The notes: generated by a model not told the origin, from the letters alone. Positions 52,101 to 61,551 are shown, numbered from the stretch's first letter. The stretch: DNA of 64,000 bases from Helicoverpa zea (GCF_022581195.2 NC_061482.1:4278001-4342000); one strand, 5' to 3'. Program-made: numbers and translations.

Positions 52101-55100
52101 CTTACCTATAAATACTGGCGCTGTGCAACGCCGAAATAACAGCAAAAAGAGAGTGCAAATTATTCAATTCGTGCAATTTCTTCCCAACTTTGATAAAATG
52201 TGCCAAAATTTCTGCTCTTGCTTTTGGTGACTGGCCATTTAATATTTCTTGTACTGTCCAAAAACTGACCTGGGGACAAAAAATAATAATATTTATATTA
52301 TTTCGGTCCTTCCAGTGGGCGGCGATGACGAAGATCTTTTTGACGATTGAGATCTATCAGATATTAAGTTAACCTGTGTATATTATTAATATCATAAAGA
52401 CGATAACTTTAAAAATATTTCACCATTAGAAAGCTACATTTTCTGCGAGTAAAATAGGTTAATTCTATCAAGGTACGGGCACTAGTTCCCACGGTGAGCG
52501 GGTGAAACCGCGGGAAAACGGCTAGTATTCTTATAAATAAACAAAAAATATTTATTTCATTCATTCAAAAGCTGCAAATCATTATCTCTATTCAATGTCA
52601 TGGTATAGGAAGTTGTTGTACTTTATCTCGACTCGTCGTACTCGCACCGATAGGGAATGAATACCGCTCTGTGTACTGTAACATAACTCCCAACTACAAG
52701 CTCTTATTATTATTAAATCATTTAGACGACGATAAGACCTAGAACGCGATCGCTATTCGTGGCAAAAGGAGAATGCCCGTTTTGTTAGGAGATTTGGGCC
52801 CCCAGAAAAAAATTGCGTGCCATGGTGGTTTTAACTTTATTTTGAAGAACGACAATTACCTTTTCAGACCCTGAAAACAATTTATATTTTTTTACCCTAG
52901 TTTCCGAGAATTATTGATTTTTTTCTGATGAAGAATTGAGGTTATTAGACAATATTTTTTCAAAAACAATTTGCGTTAAAACAATAAAATATTTTTAGTA
53001 TTAATATTGATTCCCAAATGAAATAAAAACATCAGATATCATCTTTTCTTGCTAAATAATATGTTAAACTGTTTATCTTGCAGTCAGCGGAAGTAGGTTT
53101 TGCTGGCACCAGTAGAAATAAATATACTTAGGGCTAAATTGGTTGGAGGAGCATGTGGCTACGTTACAACAACCACAAGGAGATATCTTAAGTTAAGCTA
53201 CTTGGTCAGATTGCACTTGGGTGACCATCCATTACAAACTTCAGCTGGGTGGCTGCTAGTACTTACATTTAAACTGCTGATTCTGGGTGCATTATTTATA
53301 CTTGTTATGAGTAGCTAGAATCCAGCAAGTGTGACAACCACTTACCAGGAGGTAACATGTTATAACCCAGTGTATCGGGTATGGAGGTCAGATGGGCAAT
53401 CACTCTTTGAGCAATACTGTATTCAGCTGCATCGGTTAGACTAAAAGCCGACCCCAAGATTGTTGGCAAACTGGTAGGTACCTAGTATATACGAGTATGT
53501 ATGACATATATGACAGCATCTCCTGCAAGCGACATAGTAAAATCACTGCCCTGCTACTTAGTAAGATCGCTGTGCCATCTATGATTAGTTGTAGTTTATT
53601 TTAGAAAGGGCTTAATTATAAAGGAGTTTAAAATATAGTAAATGCTATACAGATGTTTAATAAGAAAAAACACAACCAATTAAAATAATAGACATTTATT
53701 CTTCAAGGAATATGTTGTCTAGAAATTGTGCTGGAGCGCTTATATCATTAAAGCGGTGGCAGTGGTGGTGGTACAGGAATCATCATATCTGTAATTATGT
53801 TTCCATCCATGATACCAGTCTCCGGTGCAGACTCCACAGTGTGTTGGCTACTGTCAGCAACGGGTTGCCTCCGGACTTGTCTTGATGCAGCCGCCCAACA
53901 AGGAACACAAACTCGTTCCAAATGCAACACCTAATAACAAAAATATTATATTTAGATACTTGATATTCATTAATATTTAATTAGTTCAACACACACATAC
54001 ATATGCATTCATACATTAAGTTTAAATAAATAAGAATAAACACTTACGTGATGTACTGGTGTCCATCTTAGTATAACATTCCTTTGAGGAACTATCTTGA
54101 CTGACTCTATGAGTTCTGCGACTTGCTGTTGACAAGCCACATGCGTAGCATATGTTTAGGTGTCCACGAGCAGGGGATACAAGTGACAGATTTGAGTTAG
54201 ATGCTGTCTGGTTTTGTAATAATACAAAACATTTCACACACAGGATATCATCAGAAGATATCTGGAAAAAATGACAAAATAAAATGTAAGGTAGTTTAGA
54301 GACGTGTGAAATCCACAAACATAATAAAACAAACTTACCAATGTAGGTGTTTAGAAGGATAAGCATTGGTTCATCTATTTCTTCAATTTAACGTCTACGA
54401 AGATTAGGCCCTATACGTAAAGAGAAATTAACACACTGGCGAGACAAAGAGTAGTTTACTCGACTTCTACCAGGTGCAGACATTTTTCCGGAGTAAAACA
54501 ACAATATCACTAAAAACAAGAGTCCAATGCTCACGAGTCAATGTGCTCACTTATCATTAAGAAAAGAGTCCAATATCTAAAAAAAAACCACTGGAGGCAC
54601 GAAAACGATTAGCTCGACAGTTTTTACGCAAATTGTAACTATCAGAAGCAAATACGGAGGAATAAATTCAACTCTACGCATAACAACCGGCACGAAAACA
54701 ATTTGAATGACGTATTGATTTGACAGATAGACTCGCGTTCCGAGTAGATGTTACCATGTTAAATATTTTGTTAATCGATTTTCTAAATCGATTTGTTATA
54801 AATAATATCATTTACTAATTATTGTGTTATTGTTGTATTCCATGTATGGTGTTAGGTGTAACCGTTTTATAGATATAGTTCAGTGGTGACTTTTGTTAGT
54901 GTTGATATTTTATTGTTTATGCAACAGTTATAAACAGTTTTTCTTTCTTCTTTTCTTGTTTACTATTTACGAGTGCATACTTAATATATATACTTGTACA
55001 TTTTGATATAAGAGAAAAATGCTATATATTATATCGATATTTTCAATCGATCACCTCGTTCATTTAAATGAGATAGTCTGTCGTCTACCTGGCAACATTC

Positions 55101-58100
55101 ACGTTAAGTTTTAATGGCGGAACTAGCTTAGATTCAATAAAATAAATATTAATTATGTTTTTCAATGCTAGGGTACAAGAAATTCTGAAAAAAAATAGTT
55201 AGTTTTATAAAATTAGGACTTGATTTTTAATAATAAAATATTCTTGACACTCTATCACAAATAAGGGGCCCAACGGGTGGCAATGTCCTTTCCACCCACG
55301 ATTTTTGTCGAGTACCGAGGTCAATACTTCCGTATAGTATAAAAAATATCCTTGTTATGTAAAAGTTACATTACTAGAAACTTTCATTATAATCCGTTAA
55401 TTAGTTTTTGCGTGAAAGACTAACAAACTACCATAAATCTTCACATCAGAAACTTCCTTGTTTATAAAATCATACTTAGATTTGTTTCTACATAAACAGT
55501 AGGCAATTACCGAGTAAAAACTAAACATACTCAATTGGTACATTTTTACCCGACTACCAGGGAGGGTTATGTTTTGTCACATGTAATCATAACAAAGTCT
55601 AGAAGTGACAAAACAAGTCAGAAGCCGTCTAAGAATAGACAAAAGGATTACATCATTTCCTTTTTACCACAGGAAGTCGTCATCATCAATTACCTACAAT
55701 CCTAGAATAGTCCACTTTATTGCCAACATTCTTTAATCCTTACTAATGTTATAAACTAAGCTGCTGCCAGCGGTTTCACCCGCATCCCGTTGGAACTTTT
55801 TTACGAACTCGGCTAACAAGCCTTTAGCCTTTCTCGATAAATGGGCTATCTAACAGAGAAAGATTTTTTCAAATCGGACCTATAGTTTCTGAGGTTAGCG
55901 CGTTCAAGCAAACAAACTCTTCAGTTTCATAATATTAGTAGTATAGATGCGAAAGTAACATCTGTCTGCTGCGTTTTGACGCCAAAACTACTGAACTAAT
56001 TTAAATGGAACTGTGGGACCGCGGGGAACAGTCAGTTTTAAACATGTAAGTATGCTTCACTTCTGACAGCAGCATCTGAGCTTATATTAGCGATAGTGAA
56101 TTTTTTAAACGGATAAACTGATTCAAAGTGATAATATAGGCGATTGGAGTGAGGACCTAAGGAGATACTTTTTATCCGGACGCAGGAGGTAATTCCTACG
56201 AAAGGCCGAAAACGCGACGGAAAGTTAGTCATATTATAATAAAGGATAGAGTATACACACACAGAGATAACGTAGCTTCCGATAACCACTTCACCATACA
56301 CACCAACATTTACTCTTATCTACTTAAGTATTCATACTGACCCTATTAAATCTTTTGGTAAACGCCACCACATTAGGAGCCACCGTCAACTTATTCAGCT
56401 TATTCCATCCACAGGTAGTCAATTCCTCTGGCCTTATAGATTTGAAGCAAGGCAAGTCAAGCAAAGTCAGCTGGTTTGCTATATCTTCAGGAGTTATTCG
56501 GAGAGCTGAACACACTATCTCGTCCCAGGATTGGTTGATAGAAGACGCTGGTGGGAGGCTACTGGTCTTGTACTGGTAAACTGGGTCGTGTTGTCTGCCA
56601 TTCCCGTTTTCGCCATGACTGGAAAAGAATTCATTGTGAAGTCAATATGCATGTTTATGATAGCTCAAATCTAAAGTACCAAAATAAAATACTCAATATC
56701 TTATAAAAATGGTATTTCTAATTATTTGCTGGGTTTGTCATATAAATGAACAATTGCTGATAAAGATAAAAGATTAAGATTCATTTATTGCATAACTGTG
56801 TAGTACACAGTGTGTACATTGATTGTATGTAAATAAAAACTACCTTGAGATCGAAAAAAAATTGTATGTAAGCATTATAATAATTAAATATGTATAATAA
56901 CACTATGTCAGTGGACTAGTTTTTAGTTAGGTACTAGCTAAGTAAGTATAAATACTTTTGTGCCTGTACAAAAGACCACTGTACCGATTTGCAAAGATTC
57001 TTTCACTGCTGGGAAGCTGCACTGTTCCTGAGTAACAGAGGCTATATTTTGTCCGAGCACGGGAAAAGTTTCCCCATGACTTTGATGAAACCACAGGAAA
57101 GTAGCTAGTACGTAAATAACTCTGAATCATAACATTGTCATTTACTGATAAAGCCACTAGTGCCTACGCTACATTTCTCTACTTGTTTTTTAAACACAGG
57201 AGCCAAATTTTAAGCTATAAAATATACTTGTGTAAAAAAGTGTTGCCTGAATTATAGTCACACTTTTATTATTTACATAGTAATGTGTTTCAGACTATTG
57301 CAGTTGATAACTAGTTCAAACCAGTTTATAATAAACTTGTTTGTGATGGACTGTTCAATACGATTAAAACCAGTGTACAATAGAATAAATTAGAAAGTTA
57401 CATGTTAAATACATTATATGCGAAATCGAATAAAGGTGATTTAGATGCAATTTGGTATAAACATAGATTGTCATCTCATTCCAGCTGTCTTTCATTTGAT
57501 TTAATATTGAATTGTTTGAGATTCGAATTTTTCGAAGCAAATTCAATATTCTTTCAATCATCATTATCTGTGAAGCCTTTTTCCAACAATGTTGGTATTG
57601 GCTTCCAGTTTAACTGGATGCAGCTGAGGCTGAGAACCAGTGTTGTACATAATATTCATTCAATCTAAAATAAAATATAGCTGATAGTCCAGCACCTTAC
57701 AATATAATAAGGATAAAATTTCAATTCATTGCAATCTCTTTATGTAGCTTGTAAACATAATAGCTAACTTTATCTCAGGCTGACCTTTTGCATTGTATGT
57801 AATAATAACTTGTTCAAACAAAGTCTCCTACTTATAAACATCCTGAAGAAATAAGTCTTAACAATCTAGGAGTCTATATTCAATAACAATTGGACGTAGT
57901 TATGCAGAAACGATCCAACCCACAAGTCACCCGAAATCGAGTTATTGTGATTGAACAGCCTAAAATTTAGCATATGGTTATCTAAATTCAATATAATTCA
58001 ACAATAAAACCTCTAGTACCTTTACTAGTTAGAATAAAAAAGAATACAACTGAAACGCGTAAATGCTTATATCTCAAATTCAAGTTTAATTTGAGATATA

Positions 58101-59265
58101 AGCATTTACGCGTACAGTGGGTTGGAACGTTTCTGCATAACTACGTCCAATTTATGATTACATGGCTATATCTTACCCATAGTTGTAGTAACATGCACAG
58201 TCATCCTTAGTTAAGCTTGTCTGGCTGTTTAGAGGAATGTTAGATGATTTCTTATTACTTTGTTTGCAGGATGGCTTGTTCTCAAGCGGCCAGTTCTCTT
58301 CATCTTCATGCTGAAATTATAATTCACGTGTTAGTTGCATCATTACTATTTACAAGCCTTTCTTCCTTATTAATAGAAGCGAGGCAATAAAATGCAAAGA
58401 AAACCCAATAATAATGATTTAAACATTATTTTAGGACTAAGTTGTGTCCATTTTTTTTAATGATACGGTAAGACACCATACTCAATACCCTGGGCTGCTT
58501 GATTGTCTGATCTTTGGTAATGGATATTAATACACAAACAGCAGCAATTAAAAAAAGCTTTGAACTTGAGCCTTTCATGTTAAGGTATAATACAGATATC
58601 TGATTCAAATAAATATAACTGACGAAAGTGATTTGAAATGAACACATTTATTTGAATCTCCTTATTTAAAGAAGCCTTTAAATAAGTGTTTGTATGTCTA
58701 ACAGACAGTTTATGGTCAATGTCAATGGTACATATTTTTTGGTATAGCTACTTGAATCATATATTTTTATAGAAGGTTCAAATCAATGGTGGACAGACTA
58801 AGTTAACCTTGAATGGTTTATTTCTCAAGCTGTTAATATAATAAACAGATCCAAAAAATTAACATCAATTTGAAATCTTACATCAGCACTTTTTAGAATT
58901 AAGCAAAATATTGTAAAATTATGTACAAAGTGAAATAATAAACGATTGATTGATTGAATGTTCCCTGTTTTTACAAAACACATAAGCAAGTAATATGCAA
59001 AAATTTTACCAGCACATAGGTGTAATACTGAAAGAAGCATAAACTATACATAGAATTTCAGAATAACACAGAAAACACAAAGTTGTCATGCAATATAATT
59101 TATCTTCCATAGATATATATTTATTTATAAAAATATCATTGGAAAGCATTGCAAAACAAGCATTTTGCAGACATGGTTAGTAAGCAAAAAGAATTTTAGA
59201 AATATGGTATATACCTCAACTATCCTCAAGACTGCTAAACTATCACTTAAAATATCTCGGGGCAT
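34172..59265 (-). CDS. RalGPS: Ral guanine-nucleotide exchange factor RalGPS
   Basis: Eleven exons (59265-59215, 58310-58177, 56618-56342, 52269-52106, 51695-51553, 50878-50668, 47743-47534, 37352-37215, 36657-36496, 35439-35302, 34274-34172) join in frame at GT/AG sites into 576 residues. The RasGEF domain (about 93-330) includes FKSIRPEELTTCGW, VAPNVVAFTKRFNRV, LHELNNLHSLFAVISALHSA, LTKTWACLSKKD, PCIPYLG and NYLNSVRYIEELQKF. A PPSP (PxxP) site follows at about 334-337 and RKCRSLGS near 390. The PH domain (about 445-570) contains GFVRRKTILKDGRKISL, WQRYWLQLSGNILIFYASKS and TGTLYKF, and the end reads LPANLMSFE. Known RalGPS proteins have this RasGEF, PxxP and PH order, lack a REM domain, and load GTP onto Ral at the plasma membrane. 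The start is MPRDILSDSLAVL, just inside an acceptor, so a 5' non-coding exon is likely. The longest intron (10 kb, between 47534 and 37352) is full of repeats. Confidence 0.95.
35467..35610. mobile_element. Palindromic MITE, copy 4, beside a RalGPS splice site
   Basis: 144 bp, from GCCTTACTACAAAAACTTTA to CTTTTTGTGGTAAGACGG. It lies in RalGPS intron 9 and ends only about 27 bases from the acceptor of the exon at 35439-35302. The branch point and part of the pyrimidine tract region must therefore come from, or lie next to, the element. Confidence 0.75.
35674..35818 (+). mobile_element. 5'-truncated tRNA-derived SINE, copy 4
   Basis: Plus orientation, in the same RalGPS intron directly after MITE copy 4. 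Contains GGTTGAGGAGGTCAGATAAG and GGAAGCCGAAACCAACCAAC and ends in ATGATGAGATGATGATT. The tRNA head is missing. Confidence 0.65.
36215..36380 (+). mobile_element. Degenerate Helitron remnant
   Basis: Weak similarity to the Lep1-like elements: ATTACAAAGCTGATGATTTT and GAACGCGCTAATCTACTG near the 5' side. The hairpin and CTAG end cannot be recognised. It lies in RalGPS intron 9. Confidence 0.35.
37353..39475. other. RalGPS intron sequence without recognised features
   Basis: First 2.1 kb of the 10-kb intron on the side of the exon at 37215-37352. No exon, nested gene or repeat that I can name; open frames are short and unsupported. Confidence 0.4.
39476..40125 (-). pseudogene. Frameshifted pseudogene of a repeated arthropod protein family
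   Basis: The first block (40125-39799) is open for about 108 codons, with WAPDCVCKSCVEYLRLWKSG, PTIWKESKNHLDGSYFCSV and NTKNRAKW. The next part is spread over all three frames: GMGCNLSIKS, then FSHLDRFPENLGDMSEEQG in a second frame, then VMEERYQGFWDVNMMSDYCW in a third, with an in-frame stop before it. I recognise this order of blocks from a multicopy arthropod family that usually occurs as pseudogenes or transposon-linked copies; its function is unknown to me. CxxC and WKE..H....YFC suggest zinc binding. At least two frameshifts and one stop make it dead. It lies in RalGPS intron 7, same strand, with no supported splice sites. Confidence 0.65.
40586..41378 (+). mobile_element. 793-bp inverted-repeat element carrying a THAP exon
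   Basis: It is bounded by inverted 11-mers AATAGGGTATT (40586-40596) and AATACCCTATT (41368-41378). A second, internal inverted pair flanks the coding part: GACGTCATTACG.TAGTAAACAAA at 40784-40807 and its reverse complement at 41167-41190, one mismatch in 24. Both inner arms have CGCCATG next to them. This looks like a short DNA transposon or a capture of one transposase exon. No target duplication could be confirmed. It sits in RalGPS intron 7 on the opposite strand to RalGPS. Confidence 0.6.
40857..41051 (+). CDS. THAP-type zinc-finger exon, probably transposon-derived
   Basis: 65 codons from ATG to GAT, directly followed by the consensus donor GTAAGT at 41052. The ATG is preferred because the upstream codons in this frame depend on a TTG. 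The residues CVVSEC (C-x4-C), the tryptophan in RNTWLKVARRD, and CEDHF (C-x2-H) form the C2CH zinc site of the first half of a THAP DNA-binding domain. A full THAP domain needs about 20 more residues, including the AVPTIF-type C-terminal box, which would be in a second exon; none is visible within the element. THAP domains are known in P-element-type transposases and in host regulators derived from them. Because it sits in an inverted-repeat element, a transposase exon remnant is most likely. Confidence 0.65.
41379..44574. other. RalGPS intron 7, no recognised features
   Basis: About 3.2 kb without a supported gene or repeat. An open frame at 42002-42193 on minus has fairly balanced composition (ARYRMAAAGHRCLD near its end) and a slightly GC-richer base, but I recognise no family. 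Confidence 0.35.
44575..44885 (-). mobile_element. tRNA-derived SINE with intact box A and box B
   Basis: On minus the 5' head contains TGGTCTAGTAG (44876-44866), a perfect match to the RNA polymerase III box A consensus, and GGTTCGATTC (44832-44823), a match to box B, 34 bases later. The body continues through GTGCACCTGTGTTTGCGTAA and ATATAATATGTCCTGCGTAG to a CCGCCGTGACTGAC end. A truncated relative is at 11164. The promoter boxes are intact, so transcription is conceivable. Confidence 0.75.
45444..45495 (+). mobile_element. LINE 3' end with ATG tail
   Basis: The frame AEAFVQQWKIIG and stop is followed by ATGATGATGA. Same C-terminal signature as the LINE piece at 883, plus orientation and severely truncated. 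Confidence 0.55.
45939..46104. mobile_element. Short repeat with AGGGTACCGTACC inverted ends
   Basis: About 166 bp between AGGGTACCGTACC and, in reverse complement, AGGGTTCCGTACCC. It contains the block CGGACGGACGAACGGACGGA and GGTCCCGTTTTACCCTTTGG. I recognise this as a common lepidopteran repeat unit; the class is uncertain. Confidence 0.55.
46150..46242 (-). mobile_element. Internally deleted 93-bp Helitron
   Basis: Minus orientation. It keeps a TC start (TCTATATTAATATTATAAAG), the core CGGGCAGTAGTTCCCACGGG, the hairpin CGCGGGTGAAACCGCGGG and the CTAG end. The central 100 bases of the 48469 copy are gone. It shows that both termini are kept while the middle is dispensable. Confidence 0.65.
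46243..47533. other. RalGPS intron 7 distal part
   Basis: A degenerate Helitron trace lies near 46630-46720 (TTGGTACGCGAAGAAGTTCC ... ACAGCTAG). Otherwise no recognised exon or repeat. Confidence 0.35.
48469..48672 (+). mobile_element. Lep1-like Helitron, full length, with A/T target site
   Basis: 204 bp beginning TCTATACTAATATTATAAAG and ending CGGCTAG, with the strong hairpin CGCGGGTGAAACCGCGGG before the end. The base before it is A and the base after it is T, exactly the Helitron insertion site between A and T. It also has a GTTTGTTTGTTTGTTTG run near the 5' side. It lies in a RalGPS intron. Confidence 0.8.
48693..49083 (-). mobile_element. Full-length tRNA-derived SINE
   Basis: On minus, the head carries a box A-like TGGCCTAGTGAG (49075-49064) and box B GGTTCGATTCC (49031-49021). 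The body contains GGGTTGAGGAGGTCAGG and GGAAGCCGACCCCAACATAG and ends in a GGATGATGAT tail. Length is about 390 bp. The truncated copies at 2862, 10636, 11519, 35674, 53340 and 57567 all match its 3' part. Confidence 0.8.
49444..49527. mobile_element. Single arm of an ACAGGGTGG foldback element
   Basis: 84 bases starting ACAGGGTGGCCCATCCATAG and reaching TCACCCCCATGTATGT, nearly identical to the outer 84 bases of each arm at 62408-63075. The rest of the element and the opposite arm are absent, or the element differs internally. Confidence 0.65.
49528..50667. other. RalGPS intron 6 sequence
   Basis: No recognised exon or repeat between the foldback arm and the RalGPS exon at 50668. Confidence 0.4.
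52376..52525 (+). mobile_element. Helitron with degenerate 5' end
   Basis: Ends CGCGGTTTC-hairpin equivalent GGGTGAAACCGCGGGAAAAC then GGCTAG followed by T. Its 5' end (ATTATTAATATCATAAAGAC) is diverged. It lies in RalGPS intron 3, 107 bases upstream of the acceptor of the exon at 52269 in transcript orientation. Confidence 0.6.
53340..53475 (+). mobile_element. Diverged SINE fragment
   Basis: Weak but ordered match to the SINE body: TAACCCAGTG, ATGGAGGTCAGATGGGCAAT, TTAGACTAAAAGCCGACCCC and AAGATTGTTGGCAAA. No tail. Confidence 0.5.
53748..54483 (-). CDS. Nested cysteine-rich gene or decaying gene of unknown function
   Basis: Three exon-like blocks lie in RalGPS intron 3, same strand, with a poly(A) signal AATAAA at 53700-53695, 48 bases after the stop. 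Block A starts at the ATG 54483 (MSAPGRSRVNYSLSRQC); block B (from 54261) has CVKCF and CYACGLSTASRRTHR; block C (53930-53748) has ERVCVPCWAAASRQVRR and a PVPPPLPPL end. The three CxxC pairs suggest zinc binding. With the strongest donors (GTAAGT after 54339 and after 54048) block A meets a TAA at 54390 and the phases of B and C do not fit. With weaker donors (GTAAAC after MSAPGRSR; GTCAGT after RTHR at 54106) the blocks join in frame into 120 residues. I half-recognise this as a transposon-linked insect family. Whether it is a live gene or a relic cannot be settled from sequence. Confidence 0.45.
54484..55756. other. RalGPS intron 3 sequence upstream of the nested gene
   Basis: AT-rich; would include the nested gene's promoter if it is real. 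A phrase near 54500-54590 repeats AAGAGTCCAAT twice (at about 54520 and 54565). No other feature. Confidence 0.35.
55757..55947 (-). mobile_element. Lep1-like Helitron, minus orientation
   Basis: On minus it starts TCTATACTACTAATATTATG and ends at the GCGGGTGAAACCGCTGG hairpin region followed by CTTAG instead of CTAG. About 190 bp, the same length as the copy at 3251, with which it shares the CCCATTTATCGAGAAAGGCT block. Confidence 0.7.
55948..56341. repeat. Degenerate repeat remnants between a Helitron and a RalGPS exon
   Basis: Contains GACGCCAAAACTACTGAACT and TTTTTATCCGGACGCAGGAG, reminiscent of further Helitron-related copies, but with no intact end. The stretch reaches the RalGPS exon ending at 56342. 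Confidence 0.35.
56940..57108 (+). mobile_element. Old Helitron copy
   Basis: Recognisable by ACCGATTTGCAAAGATTCTT, GAGTAACAGAGGCTATATTT and a CTAG end after ATGAAACCACAGGAAAGTAG. The hairpin is damaged. Confidence 0.5.
57567..57650 (-). mobile_element. SINE fragment
   Basis: Carries TGAAGCCTTTTTCCAACAAT, TTGGCTTCCAGTTTAACTGG and GAACCAGTGTTGTACA, the 3' third of the SINE at 48693 in the same orientation. Confidence 0.55.
57888..58152. mobile_element. 265-bp hairpin MITE with AATTGGACGTAGTTATGC ends
   Basis: The ends pair over about 35 bases: AATTGGACGTAGTTATGCAG then AAACGATCCAACCCAC at left; the reverse complement at right differs at one base and has an extra A. Next to the right arm there is a separate perfect palindrome of 26-base arms (ACGCGTAAATGCTTATATCT ... 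at 58058-58116). It lies in RalGPS intron 2. Confidence 0.75.
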
Positions 59266-60540
59266 GTTGGCCTTACTACAGCATATACCTACTGTAAAAA
59301 AATGTATTTATCACAAAAATGGAACATGAACACAAAATCATTAAAACACCATAAAATTCACACAACAAAAACACTGTGCAGTCTGTAGTAGTACTTATCG
59401 GACAATGGAGTCTCTAATTTTCATCAGAAATCATTAAACAAAAGTACATCATTAATAATTATCAACAAACAAATAATAATTTTAGTGTGATAACAAAATA
59501 TAATTTCTAAGTACACATTATGGGAAATTGTTAATGGACGTTGCGGTGCCGGGATCCTTAATATTCATTAAAACTAAAATACTCATTTAGCAGTGAAATG
59601 TAAATAATAAATTGACAATTTATTATTAAATTAGCATCCCATATACTGATGTCTGACCTTTATAAGATTCCTGGCAATTGCTTCGTCGTGAAAGGGGCTA
59701 TACATTTCTAATGGATTTCTAGGCACATAACACTACTTACCATTGCATTAAAGGGTGAATAACATATAAAATAAGCTACGTAGAAATTAAATAATTTGCA
59801 CTTGATTAAAATGAAGAAAGACTTCACCACAATTTATAATGCGGTGTTACAAGGGTAAAAAAAATATTTTTTAATTATTCTAATAATTTGCAATTTTATT
59901 ATGTCTACGGGAGAACAGGCAATTATATTTATATTTGAAACATGTTTAAAATGGTTTAAAAATACGTGAATCACAAAATAATTGCAGACAGCTGCGAATG
60001 GGGCATTAAATATTGTCAGTATCCTGTTGATTGGAGTAAGAAGTTGTCTAGATGATTGACTAATCGATCAACTCACAGAGAAGTTGTTTGGATGATTGAC
60101 TAATCGATCAACTCACAGCTGAAAGCTTGAAATTCACGAACTTAACATGTGCAAGACTTAGGGGCACCAAGAAACCAATGGAAAATATAAGTACCCAAAA
60201 TGTGCAAGTTTGGCTGTTGGGTATATAAGTAGCTTAGCTACTTGCAAACTGTTCTGGACTTGTTGCACATAACAGTTGTTCTGGCACATGCTAGAGGAAG
60301 TGTGCAAGCTTCGGCCATATGTATTCCCAGGCTTTATTTAGAGAGTTTCATTAATCAAAGATCTTTTACTGAGTATGATACCTATCAGATATTGGTTCTA
60401 TGTTTAGTACCTAGCTAGTACAAGTAGTCTCTGGTTAGTTGACATTATTTTTTTTTGACAGATGACTAACCTCTTAGATCTGTAAATTCGTGACTTCATT
60501 CGCCATCATAGTGAAGAAGACATAAAACTTTAATACAAAA
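59266..60540. promoter_or_regulatory. Shared upstream region of RalGPS and Pfdn1
   Basis: The 1.3 kb between the two divergent start codons must hold both promoters and any RalGPS 5' non-coding exon. An acceptor-like TTTTTTTACAG lies 20 bases before the RalGPS ATG. Near Pfdn1 the sequence TTCATTCGCCATCATAGTG (about 60496) has an initiator-like look. A 40-bp tandem duplication sits in the middle (60039-60118). No TATA box stands out. Confidence 0.5.
60039..60118. repeat. 40-bp tandem duplication with ATCGAT cores
   Basis: Two copies of a 40-base unit (GAAGTTGT then GATGATTGACTAATCGATCA and ACTCACAG) differing at only two bases. Each unit holds AATCGATCA. Its place in a divergent promoter makes a regulatory role possible but unproven. 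Confidence 0.75.
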
Positions 60541-60927
60541 ATGGCTAAACCAGTGGATTTGGAACTGAAGAAAGCATTTATTGAATTGCAACTTAAAATG
60601 GTGGAGACCAGCGAAAAAATTCAGGTCATAGACTCTCAAATCGATGTGCTAAAGCGAGTCCTGGCACATGTAGATATTACTCAACGAGAGATCAGTACAT
60701 TCCCACCTGATACTAAAACTTATGAATCCGTTGGCAGAATGTTCCTTCTCACTAATTTAGATGAAGTCAAGAGCAACCTGAAGACACGAGAGGCTCAATT
60801 ATCAACCCGCACATCAGAGTTAGAGAACAGTAAACAGTATTTAGAGAAAAATCTCAAAGAGAGTGAAGACAACATCAGAGAAATGGTACAACAGAGGAAG
60901 GAGCAAAGTGACACTAAAGCTAACTAA
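60541..60927 (+). CDS. Pfdn1: Prefoldin subunit 1
   Basis: A single uninterrupted coding exon of 128 residues. It begins MAKPVDLELKKAFIELQ, contains YESVGRMFLL at about 60-69, and ends with the coiled-coil stretch LENSKQYLEKNLKESEDNIR. These match the beta-type prefoldin fold of PFDN1: two helices of a coiled coil joined by beta hairpins around VGRMF. Length is close to the 122 residues of human PFDN1. Prefoldin is a six-subunit cytosolic co-chaperone that delivers unfolded actin and tubulin to the CCT/TRiC chaperonin. The start has a favourable AAAATGG context and no competing upstream ATG in frame. It is expected to be broadly expressed; the promoter region is shared with RalGPS. Confidence 0.96.
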   Translation: MAKPVDLELKKAFIELQLKMVETSEKIQVIDSQIDVLKRVLAHVDITQREISTFPPDTKTYESVGRMFLLTNLDEVKSNLKTREAQLSTRTSELENSKQYLEKNLKESEDNIREMVQQRKEQSDTKAN

Positions 60928-61192
60928 AAAAAGATTTCTAAATTGTGTTATTTTTAGAACTGAAATACTTATGTATTCATTAATTTATTATTATTCATTT
61001 TGTAACCAATTTATTCATCTCAATTTTAATTTTAATTAATTCATTTTTAAGCTCTCGGAACTGCATGATTGGTCCTCTGGTGGCACCCTAAGACTATAAT
61101 TTTGTGTCCATTGATAATGTAGTGGACTACAATGTTGCTTTTACCTTAATGACTATTTGAGTGTTCTTATATTGTATCCGTTTTTATCTCTA

Positions 61193-61202
61193 AATAAATA
61201 AA
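61193..61202 (+). terminator. Pfdn1 poly(A) signals
   Basis: Two overlapping AATAAA hexamers (61193-61198 and 61197-61202) lie about 270 bases after the Pfdn1 stop codon, the first good candidates in the 3' region. Confidence 0.65.
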
Positions 61203-61551
61203 ATTACTATCAAAAAACCCTTTAATATCCTAATAGTTATGTATTAATGCGCCCGTTGACTGCTTATAAAACTGTTCGAGTTAATATTAAGCTTTTTAAA
61301 TGTTTCTTCCAAAATAGTTTTAATTAACAATAAATACTTTTATACTTCACATTTCTGTTTTATTTGCTAGTAGTGTATCAATCAAGCATACTTGATGTGT
61401 GGGTCTAAAATGATTAAAAAAATACCAGCAATATTTCATGTGTTGGAGTTTGAATGAAAAAGAAATTACCTGTTGGTGTAATTTATATACATTTTGGTAC
61501 TAAAGGACAATGGACAGAATATACTTAGCTCTGCCAGCCATTTAATCAATT

